From Pectinophora gossypiella (taxonomy: Eukaryota > Arthropoda > Insecta > Lepidoptera > Gelechiidae), in assembly GCF_024362695.1 (NCBI RefSeq), contig NC_065422.1:8245534-8309533 (forward strand): a DNA stretch of 64,000 bases. The letters are read 5' to 3'. Positions 20,700 through 31,763 of the stretch are shown here, piece by piece. Within the stretch, counting starts at the first letter, position 1, and each line of letters opens with the position of its first letter. Made by a program: the position numbers and the translations under genes. The notes beneath the pieces were generated by a model, which was given only the letters and a program-made list of their open reading frames with translations, had not been told where the DNA came from and ran no database searches.

Positions 20700-20865
20700 T
20701 TTGAATCAATTGACCGTTGAAAGACGAACATTATTTGACGAACATTATAGATACGTTTTTCTTTTTGTAAAGTGACAAAAAATCTAGAAATGGCGCTATA
20801 AAGTCCCAAAAACGTCCACTAAACTGGACACATTCGCACTTCGCATCTTACCTAGCACACTATAC

Positions 20866-20935
20866 CTATCTAGGAGTCGAAGTAGTCGCCGTGGCCGAAA
20901 TCGGTCGGAGAGATCATCATCATCATCATCATCAT
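20866..20935 (-). repeat. V scrap and (ATC)n microsatellite
   Basis: 20866-20912 is the reverse complement of the V start (GGCCGAAATCGGTCGGAGAG). An (ATC)n run follows at 20911-20935. Confidence 0.65.
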
Positions 20936-22032
20936 ACCTATCTAAATTATTTGGTTTTTTTTTGCACTTTATTAATTCAAATTCTGAATACACAAGTAAG
21001 TACCCCCCTAAACCCTTCATACTTCAATGGGCTTAGGACCGTATTTACGCAAAAGGAACGTTGTTCATTACTGTACATTTTCGATAAATTAAACTTAACA
21101 ACTTTAAAAACAAATTCCTTTTGTATTTAGGCGTATTTAAAATTTTTATCAACTTATACCAATGATTCCTATCCGTTATATTTTTTTTCTTTTTATGCTC
21201 CATACCCCATCATGTATATCACAAAAATCACTTTGTTAACCATTTCATAGTATTCCCGATGGAAAGATTATGAGTGCGGCGTATTCACTCACTAGTCACT
21301 ACACAAGCACAACAAAACTTCCGAAAAATCCCGATTTGCTAAAAACTAAAGTATTCGACGAATACAGAAAGACAAAGAAATTGGTAAATAACTATGCTCA
21401 GCATATCCGAACATTAACACCCAACTCTGACAAATAAAATTAGTTAAGAAAAAAAATGGTGACAATTTTCAGTTAAGACGAGAGGCGAAATTGCCTCGCC
21501 CGGTAATCCAACAAAATGTCGTTTCGATTCAGCAGCCCAGTCTTGTGACGTCACCAGGCGCGAATCCAGGAGGAAACTTTAACAGAGGATTGTCCTGACC
21601 CAGACACCCTACAGATTGGTAGTAGGAACTCCTGGATGCTCTGATGATTGGTCACGCTGTGGTCAACGCTGGGTCAACTGTGATGGGCTGTTTGGCTGAT
21701 ATACACAAGAACCTTTGCCGCTTAGCAGTTTCTATGCAGACCCAGCTTTAACGAGTATTTAAGATTAACCAGTAGTCAAATCTTAAGTAGTCAATAGTAG
21801 GTACCTAAGGCCCAAAAAAGGCTAAAATATTAATTTGTGTTCAATCAATCAATCAATAAATCATTCTTTATTGCACAAAACAGCAATTTCTGCCAGGCAA
21901 CATTAGGGTGAAAGAAGTTTATGCATTGGAGCGTGGGATGGTGCAATAAGCATAAAATGTTACCAACATAACTAAAATATACTGTAAATAAATAAATATA
22001 TAAGTACATACACACTTATATGTATACATAAT
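20936..22032. other. Mostly unrecognised; TL2 scrap near the end
   Basis: 21500-21770 is a GC-richer block with no repeat partner that I can see. 21860-21905 is a minus-strand TL2 tail (TTCTTTATTGCACAAAACAG). No coding signal that I trust. Confidence 0.4.
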
Positions 22033-22279
22033 TCGTCACTGAAAAGGCAAAATTACGTAAGCGCCAAAATGCCATTTCAAGAAAAAGTCGTTTAAAGTAT
22101 TTTAATCGTTTTTATAATTACTTTTTACCCATTTATCCAATTTAGATGACGTCAACGTAAGTTTACATTGTTTTTTTAATTTCTATGTCTAGTAATAGAT
22201 ATCATTAGATGGACACTACTATTTTAGGACTATTTTAGGATATTTTGACGCTTATGTAATTTTGCCTTTCCAGTAACGA
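22033..22279. mobile_element. MITE M, copy 1
   Basis: Terminal inverted repeats of about 35 bases: TCGTCACTGAAAAGGCAAAA at the left and TCGTTACTGGAAAGGCAAAA on the opposite strand at the right. 247 bases. Second copy at 49245-49476. Confidence 0.82.
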
Positions 22280-22356
22280 TATAATATAAGGTGTGTTGTG
22301 TTGTAGGTAGGTACAATCAAAAAGCAAAAGTTCAATAGCGGCGCCCACGCCTAGTC

Positions 22357-22690
22357 TTCTTCTTCTATCGTGTGGTTTGTGAGGAGAAGAATTTCGACCA
22401 ACCTCATCAGCCCTGGTGTCAGGGTTATCATTGAGCCGCCACAGGCCCCCGACATGGCTCATGTAACAACTACTCATTTACATCAGTAAGTAATAACCTG
22501 GACCAACGGCTTAACGTGCCTCCCGAAGCACGGATCATCTTACTTTCGGCCAATCAGGTGATCAGCCTGTAATGTCCTGACCAAAATAGGGATCACAAAG
22601 TGATTTTTGTGATATGTCCCCATTCGATCCCGGGACCTCCGGATCGTGAGCCGAACGCTCAACCACTGGACCACGGAGGCCATTATAAAG
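22357..22690 (-). mobile_element. SINE-T2, complete, with 11-base target duplication
   Basis: Flanked by CACGCCTAGTC at 22346-22356 and 22691-22701. On the minus strand: tRNA-like head GGCCTCCGTGGTCCAGTGGT, central domain (22497-22533 on plus), and tail CACACGATAGAAGAAGAAG. This copy sets the family length at about 330 bases. Confidence 0.95.
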
Positions 22691-22919
22691 CACGCCTAGT
22701 CATAAAGTGACATGACCATGACCCCCCGAGTCCACCCCTGGTCAACACCAGTGAACATGTCTGGACAATCCTCTTAAGGTACCCGCGTGGAAATATTGAG
22801 GGGACATTGTGAAAATCTAATGGAAAAAGGAAAATGGGTCCCGAGTTAAGAGATGAAAGACGTCACTTGTAGAAAGACACTTCCCTATCCTTTATTGCAC
22901 TTCTTTATTTATAAAGATA

Positions 22920-23214
22920 GAGAGAGGAGCTCGATGGCGCAGCGGTAAACGCGCTCGGTCTGCGATTGTTGAAGTTAAGCAACATTCGCAAAGGCCGGTC
23001 ATAGGATGGGTGACCACAAAAAAAAAGTTTTCATCTCGAGCTCCTCCGTGCTTCGGAAGGCACGTTAAGCCGTTGGTCCCGGTTGCATTAGCAGTCGTTA
23101 ATAACCACCAATCCGCACTGGGCCCGCGTTGTGGTTTAAGGCCCGATCTCCCTATCCATCCATAGGGAAAGCCCGTGCCCCAGTAGTGGGGACGTTAATG
23201 GGTTGGTGATGATG
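22920..23214 (+). mobile_element. SINE-5S, complete, with 13-base target duplication
   Basis: Flanked by ATTTATAAAGATA at 22907-22919 and 23215-23227. The head has a tRNA-like A box (GATGGCGCAGCGGTAAACGC). It is followed by GAAGTTAAGCAAC (22971-22983) and GGATGGGTGACCA (23004-23016), which resemble the A and C boxes of the 5S rRNA internal promoter. The shared central domain is at 23045-23082, and the tail CCCAGTAGTGGGGACGTTAA ends in GATGATGAT. Confidence 0.93.
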
Positions 23215-23537
23215 ATTTATAAAGATAAGGTACTTACTATGATTGGGTACACTTTGTTTAAACAAATCATAACGGGATAAAACACTTTTGTACCATGTGA
23301 TTTTACCAAGTGTATTACATTTTAAAGTTCGTGATTACACAGATTCTGTTTTAGATATACACACCTACACAAACAAATCGGTTAATATTCATAAAAGCAG
23401 TGATTAGAGAAAAATAAATATTACTGACAGTCGAATTGCCTATGCTAGTTTATGTTTGACAAAGCGAGATTCCCCAGTAAGTATACCTATTTAAAGTATT
23501 TTTCGTTTTTATAACACTGCTTAGGGGAACTCACAAA

Positions 23538-23723
23538 GAGAAAATTAAATCTAAAAAATCTGACTCGGACGGGACTTGAACCCGCAGTCGTTATTAATTA
23601 CGATATGAAGAATTTCGCATGGACAGGAGGAGGACTCGGTGGTATAATGGTTAACAAGCTCGTCCCGGCTGGACAATGGCTGCGGGTCCGTCCGGGTCAG
23701 TATTTTTTCGATTTAATTTTCTC
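23538..23723 (+). mobile_element. Foldback element with tRNA-like body, copy 2
   Basis: Outer arms GAGAAAATTAAAT (23538-23550) and ATTTAATTTTCTC (23711-23723) are exact reverse complements. Inside, the left arm is the antisense of a tRNA-like 3' half and the right part is the tRNA-like sequence itself (ACTCGGTGGTATAATGGTTA). GACTCGG at about 23634 could pair with CCGGGTC at about 23692 as an acceptor stem. Confidence 0.75.
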
Positions 23724-25187
23724 TCTACATTTAAAATGCTCTTAAATCGCCTTTTCTATTAGGAGATGACTTTCCCCAGCATTAAGATTGTTTACGTACA
23801 AATTATATGAAAACGTTTGAATAAAACGAGAGACACAAAGTCAATCTTGAAGCGTTTAAGCAAAAAGTTACAATTAGTATTTGCGAAGGAACTCAAAAGT
23901 AATCATAAACATACCTTAAAAGTGTTCCGCGCGCACACAATGTCCTCGTGATTCTGAAACAAATTGAAAACATAATTGGAATACGCCGTAGGAAAATTAC
24001 TATGAAGATCAAAGTTGAAAAGTCTAGAGATAACTTCCACTGCCGTTTACGGCCAACAAAAAATAAACTTAATAACGTCACATTGGGGTCGCCGTTTACT
24101 TTATACTTTGTATTTCAGAGAGCAAGTTAGTGAAAAGAGGTCGCATTAGACGAGGTCATTTATCAAGGTGACAGATCATCCCTTGCGGCTCTTAAAAAGG
24201 GAGCGGCAAATGACAAATGTTGCGGTCAGGTAAAAACCAGCATGTTTCTAAATTTCACTTAAGGCATTCGCGATGGCATCTGGACCTATCTATACCTACA
24301 TCGTTAGGCTTGAATTCGCCGTTCGCAATTTGAATTTGGGTCCCGATCGACGTGAAGTGATTTATGAATGGAGTAGGGATTGAGTAGGTTATCTTCAACA
24401 CTTTTATCGCGGTCGAAACGTCAATCAGACGACCGAAACGGGAGGTAACCGGAATTTTGAGGCTGTCGTTGGAACTGATATGACAGCCGTAATGGATGGT
24501 TGAAGCCCACATGATGTTTTTGATGATTTATTTATTCTGTTGGCATATGATATGATATATTTATAAAATGCGTATGTATTTGTGAAACAAGGTTTTTGGG
24601 GCAATTTTGTGTTACGGTCATTGACATATTGATTATACACAATATGACAAATGAGGATAAAAACTGCCTATTTCTGCCATCTGGGGTTGAAAAAGGCCAC
24701 ATCGAAACAATTCATATAAAATAATTGCAATTTGACATTTGCGCAATGCAAACAACATGCAGTGTTATACATATAACACTATGATGAATACTTCTTTCCG
24801 ATCTTTAGGGATTATTCCTCCTGACTACACGAAGAAAAACATATTTTCAAAGAAAAAATGTCTTTTACCAACTGATGACTTCTTTTTTGTAACTCGTCCT
24901 TTAAACGGGATACACTCTTAGTTGCTCCACATTTTATAGCAATTTATTACGAATTTTAGCTAAATAGTACAGAGAACTGTCAAAATTTAGAAACACACAA
25001 CAGCGCTGCCGCCTACATTAGAACCCCCTGTTCCATATATCCCTACTGGTTTATCCCTACTGGTAGGGAAGAATGGCAGAAAATACACAAATGCAATTGA
25101 TCACAGGGGATATAACGGTTGGACATTTTTTAGAAATGCTCCGATGATTATTTTATGTTGATTTATACATTGTTTTAGGTTTTAGGA
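23724..25187. other. Mostly unrecognised; T fragment
   Basis: 24688-24750 matches one arm of MITE T at 41287 (AAAAGGCCACATCGAAACAA). 25010-25085 contains a repeated CCCTACTGGT motif also present in inverted sense near 30690. No coding signal. Confidence 0.4.
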
Positions 25188-25291
25188 TTGATGAATGTGG
25201 AGGAAGCAAGAGAAGTTTGTCAAGATCGAAGTAAATGTAATTCTATAGTCTCTGCTTACCCCGGTGGGAAATAAGCGTGAGTTTATGTATG
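25188..25291 (+). pseudogene. LN-A LINE C-terminus, last 29 codons
   Basis: Open to TAA at 25272-25274: LMNVEEAREVCQDRSKCNSI and then VSAYPGGK. The tail with TATGTATGTATGT follows. The conserved tryptophan in SKWNSI is changed to cysteine. Confidence 0.8.
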
Positions 25292-25358
25292 TATGTATAT
25301 TTCAGATATCAATAATCTATGTCAAATAGGGTTTTTTCACTAGAATTGCCTTTTTCAA

Positions 25359-25508
25359 AAATCAACATAATTAAAACACATAATAACGGGTTCTTACCGC
25401 GTTTAATCATGGCACTTGCAACAGTGTCGAAATATCGGGAGTCTCATATCCCTGATTTAAACGCGGTAAGAACCTGTTATTATGTGTTTTAATTACTTAT
25501 GTTGATTT
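25359..25508. repeat. Hairpin family Q, copy 2
   Basis: The arms at 25369-25405 and 25458-25494 are near-perfect reverse complements. Outer flanks AAATCAACATAATT and ATGTTGATTT extend the symmetry. The loop contains GCACTTGCAACAGTGTCGAA, shared with the copies at 47934 and 63913. Confidence 0.85.
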
Positions 25509-26235
25509 GTTTAAGAAGTTTAATTATTAATTTCAGTACCGATGTAATGTCCAGGATGGTTTTTTAGGTATCTGCAATAAATGTTTTTTCTATGTGCTTG
25601 TGCTGTATCTTAGTAGAAATAGGTGGAAGCAAAATATCAATCTATGCCCCCTAGTAACTATATCGCACCCTTCGTGGAAAAACGCAGTAAGTTGATTTTA
25701 TCAACTTTTCAGGAGCTAAAAAAAACTGTCCTACTAATTAGTTATAAGTCCTGGAAATAACCTTCAAAGAGAAAATAATAGCAAAATGTAGCCCGGATTG
25801 ACCCACATTTATTAATTTTTAATTAATTGTGTATATTTTAAAAAAAGTTGAAAAAACACGATTGCGTAGATATTCCACGAAACTATAATCAAACGTTCCG
25901 TTGTAAGTACAGACACTGCTTTATTATTACGTAGTGCAAACAACATCGACAGTTGTAACTTTACCTACAACGTTGTTCACCTTCCGATTTCATCTTACTC
26001 GGATGTTGTAAGTATTAGTTACTTCGTTCTTACACGAAAAATTTTAACAAAATGTTTTGCGTAAGTTGAGAAACCTATTTGTTCCACGTGAAAGTAAATG
26101 ATCTTTGATAGTGTAACTATAGAAATTGCTTTTTTAATAAGGAAATATCTCAAAATAATTGTATGTATCTTTAAATACTTGTTTGTTCCAGGGGTTAGTC
26201 TAGAATGTAGAAGTATGTATGCTCATACATTATAA
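25509..26235. other. Unrecognised; shares a segment with 30620
   Basis: 25660-25692 (TATCGCACCCTTCGTGGAAA...) is the near reverse complement of 30622-30653. Short palindromic AACGTTGTT-type stretches lie near 25970. No coding signal. Confidence 0.4.
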
Positions 26236-27586
26236 AGGGTGGCCCAGAACTTCAAGTTCAAAATGAAAAATTAGATAGAGTGGCTCATTAGCTACTACAA
26301 ACACCCCCATATATGTTTAGCCATTATTTATAGTTTAGGAGATATGACCTATTTTGTACCTTTTTCTAGATTTTCTAGCTTACTGCAGTAATCATCATTT
26401 TGTCGCTATCCCTTACTTCATAATTATCTTATTATTCTGCATAACTATGTGTAAAGATATATACCGCTAGGTAAAAAAATAAAAACAGTCAAATCAAAGA
26501 TAAAAAAAAAGTTATTGGAAGTCAAAGTGAGAATTGGACCAAAATTGTAACAGTTGTTAAAACTTCGCCGAAGAATAATTAACACATGAGATTGGCATAG
26601 ACGCTGAAAGTAAGTATCTCTGAAAAACTGCTCCATTTAATAGGCTTTTAGACACATCCAAAAAAAGTACCCTTAATAGAAGCAAAAAACTAAGTAATTA
26701 GACCTCAAAGATTGCAAGATAGACAGATTTGAAGGAAAAATTACATTCTCATACAATGTAGGTAGCTGCTTCTTTCTATCGTTGTTAAAGGTGCTCAAAG
26801 ACACATTTTCAATAAAAAATCACGCTCATAATCGCTAACAGGGTAGACATAGCAACAGTCTGAAGACAAAACTTGCAGTCACTTTTGGTATTCATATTGT
26901 AATGAAGGAAAAAGTTTTCCCCAAACCGTTACTACATACATACTATGAGATACTAAAATAAAATCTTTCTGTCGTAAAATCTTTGAGGGCTCATTGCTTA
27001 GTTTTATGCCCGTGAGGTCGCGGGAAGCCGCTGGATGCGGGCAGCGCAGGACCGATCGTCGTGGAGATCCTTGGGAGAGGCCTATGCCCAGCAGTGGGCG
27101 TCATACGGCTGATGATGATGCCCCTATTAAGGGTACTTTTTTGGATGTGTCTAAAAGCCTATTAAATGGAACAGTTTTTAAAAACACTTTCAGGGTTCAT
27201 GACAATCTCATGTGTTTATTATTCTTCGGCGAAGTTTTAACAACTGTATAAATTTTAGACGAATTCTCACTTTGAATTCCGACTTCCAATGACTTTTTAT
27301 CTTTCATTCGACTGTTTTTTTTTTTTTCACCTAGCGATACACATCCTTAGGCATAGTTATGAAGCAAAATAATTAAAAATTAGAAAGAAAAAAAATGAAT
27401 TATTAAGAAAGGGATAGCGACAAAATGATGATTTCTGAAGTAAGATAGAAAATCAAGAAAAAGGTGTAAAATGGGTCAGATCTCCTAAACCGTAAATAAT
27501 CGCTGAACATACATGGGGGTGTTTCTGGTGGCTAATGAGCCCCTCTATCAAATTTTTCATTTTGAACGTGAATTTTTGGGCCTGTA
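26236..27586. mobile_element. Large inverted-repeat (foldback) element
   Basis: Left arm 26236-26679 and right arm 27124-27586 are diverged reverse complements over about 450 bases. Examples are GACACATCCAAAAAAAGTAC against GTACTTTTTTGGATGTGTC, and AAACTTCGCCGAAGAATAAT against ATTATTCTTCGGCGAAGTTT. The ends read GGCCCA. The 444-base spacer carries an RTE fragment. No transposase frame is present, so it is non-autonomous. Confidence 0.85.
27011..27122 (+). pseudogene. LN-C: RTE LINE C-terminus in the loop
   Basis: An uninterrupted 34-codon frame ends at TGA 27110-27112: REVAGSRWMRAAQDRSSWRS and then LGEAYAQQWASYG, followed by a GATGATGATG tail. This is the canonical end of an RTE-like reverse transcriptase ORF. 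It has probably jumped, 5'-truncated, into the spacer of the inverted repeat. Confidence 0.85.
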
Positions 27587-27965
27587 TATTGAAATAAATA
27601 AAAACAGTGTTAAGTGTTTATTCTAATTTGTTTTAAAAAAATGAATATTTATTTACTAGCTGTTTGACCCGCATGGGTTTTCAGTTTTCAGGGAGTTATT
27701 TATATTTGTAATTAAAATCTAACTTTGAATTTTAAAACGTTTATTAATTATTACATGCATAATCACAAAATATATTTATACGGTACATTTTGGCACTTGC
27801 CTTTATTAGAAAAACCTTCATTTTTAGTTAGTCCTTTCCGATCACCCCCTCTTTGCTTTTCGGTAGAACCTGCAAATGACAAAATATAAAATACTATTAA
27901 GTATGATAATAAATTACTAAAAAGAAAAATAACCATTAATACCTATTATAGTAAGCTTAGAGATG
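27587..27965. other. No recognised feature
   Basis: 27655-27680 (TACTAGCTGTTTGACCCGCA) resembles the end of the Helitron-like family at 51617 in reverse, but only weakly. Confidence 0.35.
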
Positions 27966-28106
27966 AGCCAATTTTCCAACGTATCCAAAAAAGCGACAGT
28001 GTCAGTGATAAAAATGTATGTGATTGACATAAGGTTACATGTCAATCTCTCAAATCACTGTCACTGTCGTTTTACGTACTTATCGTTTGCAACTTGGCTA
28101 AAACCC
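27966..28106. repeat. Palindromic MITE-like element
   Basis: Arms of about 65 bases with gaps: GAGCCAATTTTCCAACGTAT / AGCGACAGTGTCAGTGA at the left, and TAGCCAAGTTGCAAACGATA / ACGACAGTGACAGTGA on the other strand. The GTTTGCAACTTGGCTAA end also occurs near 10765. Confidence 0.65.
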
Positions 28107-28464
28107 CATAAAAGCTAGTTGGTTTGCATAAGAGATAACTCTAGAAAAAACTACATTAAGCAAATCAAAAATATTTGTGGTTGTTATGATAAGAGTACTC
28201 TATTTCAGGGAAACTTTACCACGCGCCGCTTCCAGGTTAGTAGTTAAATACCTATATCAATCTAGAATACAAATACTGAAAGGATATTTCGGCATACAAA
28301 ACATGGAACGTTTTCAGCTGCTTATCTTCCCGGCCAAGGCGTAAATCAGAAATGGTACTAATATTAATTTTATTATTAGTACTATTTCTTAATTACCGAC
28401 ATACATAAGTACTCAAAGTGATACCCATAACGCAACCGAGCGGCGAGATCACTAGGACATTGCA

Positions 28465-28672
28465 GTCTGGTTACCGGATTGCCCAAAAGTAAGATGATCT
28501 GTGCGTCGGAGGGCATGTTAGGCAGTTGCGGCTTAAATAAGTATGCAGGTGTGTCGTCGTTACATGAGGCATGTCAAGGACCTATGGCGGCTCAGTAGTA
28601 CTAGTAACCCTGATACCAGGGTAGATGAGGTCAGTCAATTGTCTCAACCCACACGAGAGAAGGAGAAGTTTA
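28465..28672 (+). mobile_element. SINE-T2, old copy
   Basis: Diverged central domain (TCTGTGCGTCGGAGGGCATG) and 3' half ending CACACGAGAGAAGGAGAAG. Head lost. Confidence 0.75.
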
Positions 28673-29600
28673 CTCGACTTTAGTAGGATACGAATAGGTA
28701 CATACGAACCTTAAGAAGAGAATGTGTCTCATGTTGACTACGACGAGAAAATATCCCATAGTTTCTTAAAATATTTTTGCTTTTCTGGTCATTCTTCCAC
28801 TGAGTTGTACCGGATTGGGTTGCAGTATTAGTGGAATCTGTTAATTGTAACAATGGTTTAAATACATTGTTTGTAGGTACGTACATAATGGACGTTAAGA
28901 AATAAAAAGGACCCATTACGAAATCACCCTAATAATTAGACACAAACCTAGATATTTTATCGTTATTTAGGTATTAAATAGAAGGTTAGTACCAATGCGT
29001 TAATAATAAAATGTATGTATATCAAACTCAAGCGAACAAATAACAACAAAATCAAGGGTGTTTTTGCAAAAGTTAACTTATATAACTAGGTAGATTATTC
29101 ACAACCAAGCCGAAATACTACAGTTGATCACGTAACAGATTTTTGTTAAAATATCTTTATTTTATTAATTTACCAGGTGTTGTGCCAGGTGATAGCGAAT
29201 GTACAAAAACGACACACCCCAATTTAAATAGGTAGTTAGTTTATAGATTAAAATCACCGAATAGGCACAAAGGCATGCTTAGTTTAACTTTAATAATTAG
29301 TACAGAGGAGTGCAATCATCATCACGCATCAACCAAACCAACTTACGTCAAGTAGGTAGGTATCTGCTTCTGTGTAAACCTTACAAAACAAAATATTTAT
29401 AATATTAATAGTCTAATAAATAGTAATATACTAAGTAGGTAAGGTAATAGGTACTTACCTAAAATCTAGTTAGTCTATTTATAAGTAAATTACTCACCAT
29501 CTTTGATTTTGTCCAAGTTGAGCATACGTATAATCCTTGGGTTTTTTACTTCCACACAAAGATATGCACGCTTCGAGTAGCCACCATGAACAAATTAAAT
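28673..29600. other. No recognised feature
   Basis: AT-rich with TAGGTA-type microrepeats near 29420-29460. No partner in the window. Confidence 0.4.
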
Positions 29601-29856
29601 AGAGAGATAATTATTACATCTATCCAACATTCGTCAATCATGACTTTTTATTCTAACAAAAATCGACCTTATTATTACTACAATGCGATTGTTATTTGTA
29701 GGGTCGTATGCTGACTGACGGAATACCGTGGTAAAACCACGATCAGCATACGACCCTACAAATAACGATCACAGTACAGTAATAATAGGGTCGATTTTTG
29801 GTTGAATAAAAAGTCGAGATTGACAAAAAATTGGTGGATAGATGTAATACCTCTCT
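29601..29856. mobile_element. Hairpin MITE, single copy here
   Basis: Arms of about 115 bases meet near 29720-29735. The innermost part is TTTGTAGGGTCGTATGCTGA against TCAGCATACGACCCTACAAA (exact). AGAGAG/CTCTCT bounds it. Divergence between arms is low, suggesting a fairly recent element. Confidence 0.8.
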
Positions 29857-30609
29857 AATATCTTTCTAATACCTCTCTTTGAGTATGCAGCCCGCCGCCG
29901 CCGGCGCGGCGTAAGTACAGTAACCAAATAAAACGTAAATAAAATAAAAAATATAATAAAAAATAAAACGATTTACGCTAGTGATAAGTAAGTATATTTA
30001 TTTAGGACATTAATAAGTAGTATATATTTGTAGGTAATTAGAATAACACGACAAATGATTCAAATTATTGCTTTTAAAAGAGTTGTATTCATATTTACGA
30101 AGAGTATAGTGTAAAATATGTCATCAAAAAATGAAGTTAAATGAAATAACGTAATAGTAATATCAAACCTTGCTTGGAAAAAACTACGTGATTATAGTTA
30201 CACCAAACCGTTACGCTAAAAGATTCGCAGAATAGGCAAGTAGCTGGAGTTACACCAAATAGTGACGCTACAAGATTCGTGGAATAACGAAGTAACTACA
30301 CATACAACCACTGTCGTGTCGTATAATGTCGTGAAACATGTCAGTACATTTACTTACGACTCGACCATCCTAAAAAACTTTCGTGTAAAATCGACGTAAG
30401 TGTTATTATGACTTTACTATATGGGAAAATTAGAAAAAAAAATCGCGTATTTATACTTACTTTCTTATTATGGGGGAAAAATATTTTTATCAATGTTGCA
30501 CAATTTCATTATTTTTGTAATAATTTCTTCATTTTTACTGATATCGTAATGAAAATTTGTGAGAAGGTGTATTCGTGTACGCTGAATTGAATGGTGCAAT
30601 AAAAAAAAA
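29857..30609. other. Unrecognised; 50-base tandem pair
   Basis: 30197-30247 and 30248-30297 are a diverged direct repeat (AGTTACACCAAAC...GATTCGCAGAATA / AGTTACACCAAAT...GATTCGTGGAATA). A short GC-only patch (CCGCCGCCGCCGGCGCGGCG) lies at 29892-29911. Confidence 0.5.
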
Positions 30610-30860
30610 ATGTCGCTAGTCCACTTACTGCGTTTTTCCACGGGGGGTGCGATATGTGGAAAAATATTCCATTCGTCCCTACCACATAGCCCAGTAGGGA
30701 TATGTGGAACAGGGAATTTGAACTTCTAGTTTTTATCCTCAATGAATATCCAGTGAATGCCAATGAAGCAACTCAACAATATTTGATTAATATCTATTAT
30801 ATTTCAGATATCAATAATCTATGCCAAAATTTAATAGTGTTTTTTCACTAGAATTGCCTT
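30610..30860. repeat. Segment shared with 25290-25700
   Basis: ACTTACTGCGTTTTTCCACG is the reverse complement of 25674-25692 sequence. GATATCAATAATCTATGCCA...TTTTTTCACTAGAATTGCC matches 25303-25353 directly. So two parts of one unknown element occur at both places in different relative orientation. Confidence 0.6.
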
Positions 30861-31567
30861 TTTGCCTCGCACTCTATGAGATCTCTCTACTTTAAGGAAA
30901 CCCGCATTAAAATTAAACTTTATACATACATAATTTGTTGTCTCATTGCTGGGTACAGGCTTCCCCTTAATCAACCAGTAGTGCCTCCCTCTGATTCAAT
31001 GTATAAAGTAATAAAGTACACATTTAACATTGCAATATTTTCCCTCGCAAATAACCAGAAAGCCGACCATTTTCTCATACACTGTTAAGCGCGATTTTAT
31101 TTACTACCAAACGGGTGCATACTACACAATTCTTTACTGAAGTTTACGAGTCCCAATCCGGTTTAACATTAACTCACGCGCAACGTTCTTGTGCGGTAAA
31201 GGAAATAATTCCCAATCTCGACAACAAGAGGAATATTATCCGAGGGCGATTTCTAAAAAAAGAAACGTTAGGCCACTAAATTCACTTTCCTCCTACGGGG
31301 AGGCTTCGCTGAACATTGGAACTGGGTACGTGACGTTTCAATGGAAAGGAGCGCGATTTTCCGGCGACGTGACCAAGCGAGCGTGAAGTCAAGTTACGAA
31401 TTAGGATCGATTTGGATTAAAAGATAGTTGAAGATAAACGTGCATTTTTGCGAAGTGTTTTATTATAAGTAGTTTTATCTCGAATGGTATTCACTACTTC
31501 ATACTTGTTAACGACTCGAGTTCGGAGTCCGAGTTCAGAGAGCCTGCAAAATGAATGAATGTTGAAT
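30861..31567. other. No recognised feature
   Basis: 30940-30970 is a SINE-T1-tail scrap (TCATTGCTGGGTACAGGCTT). A 65-codon open frame at 31189-31386 has no resemblance I know. Confidence 0.35.
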
Positions 31568-31727
31568 GCATTTTCAGAGGTATGTTACCTAACCTGTATT
31601 GGGCTGGTTTTCCTTTCGCGGGTTGCAAGGTCAGACAGGCAGTCGCTTCTGTAAAAAAACCGGACCTGTTATATCTTCAGGTTAGGAAATACCCAGTGAA
31701 AAACGGGATATTGCTAGGGAGATAACG
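31568..31727 (+). mobile_element. SINE-T3, 5'-truncated
   Basis: GCATTTTCAGAGGTATGTTA, ACCTGTATTGGGCTGGTTTT, and the end AACGGGATATTGCTAGGGAG. Head missing. Confidence 0.9.
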
Positions 31728-31761
31728 ATCTTGGACTTCCCAGGTGAGCTCTTCTGATCCT

Positions 31762-31763
<2 letters not shown>

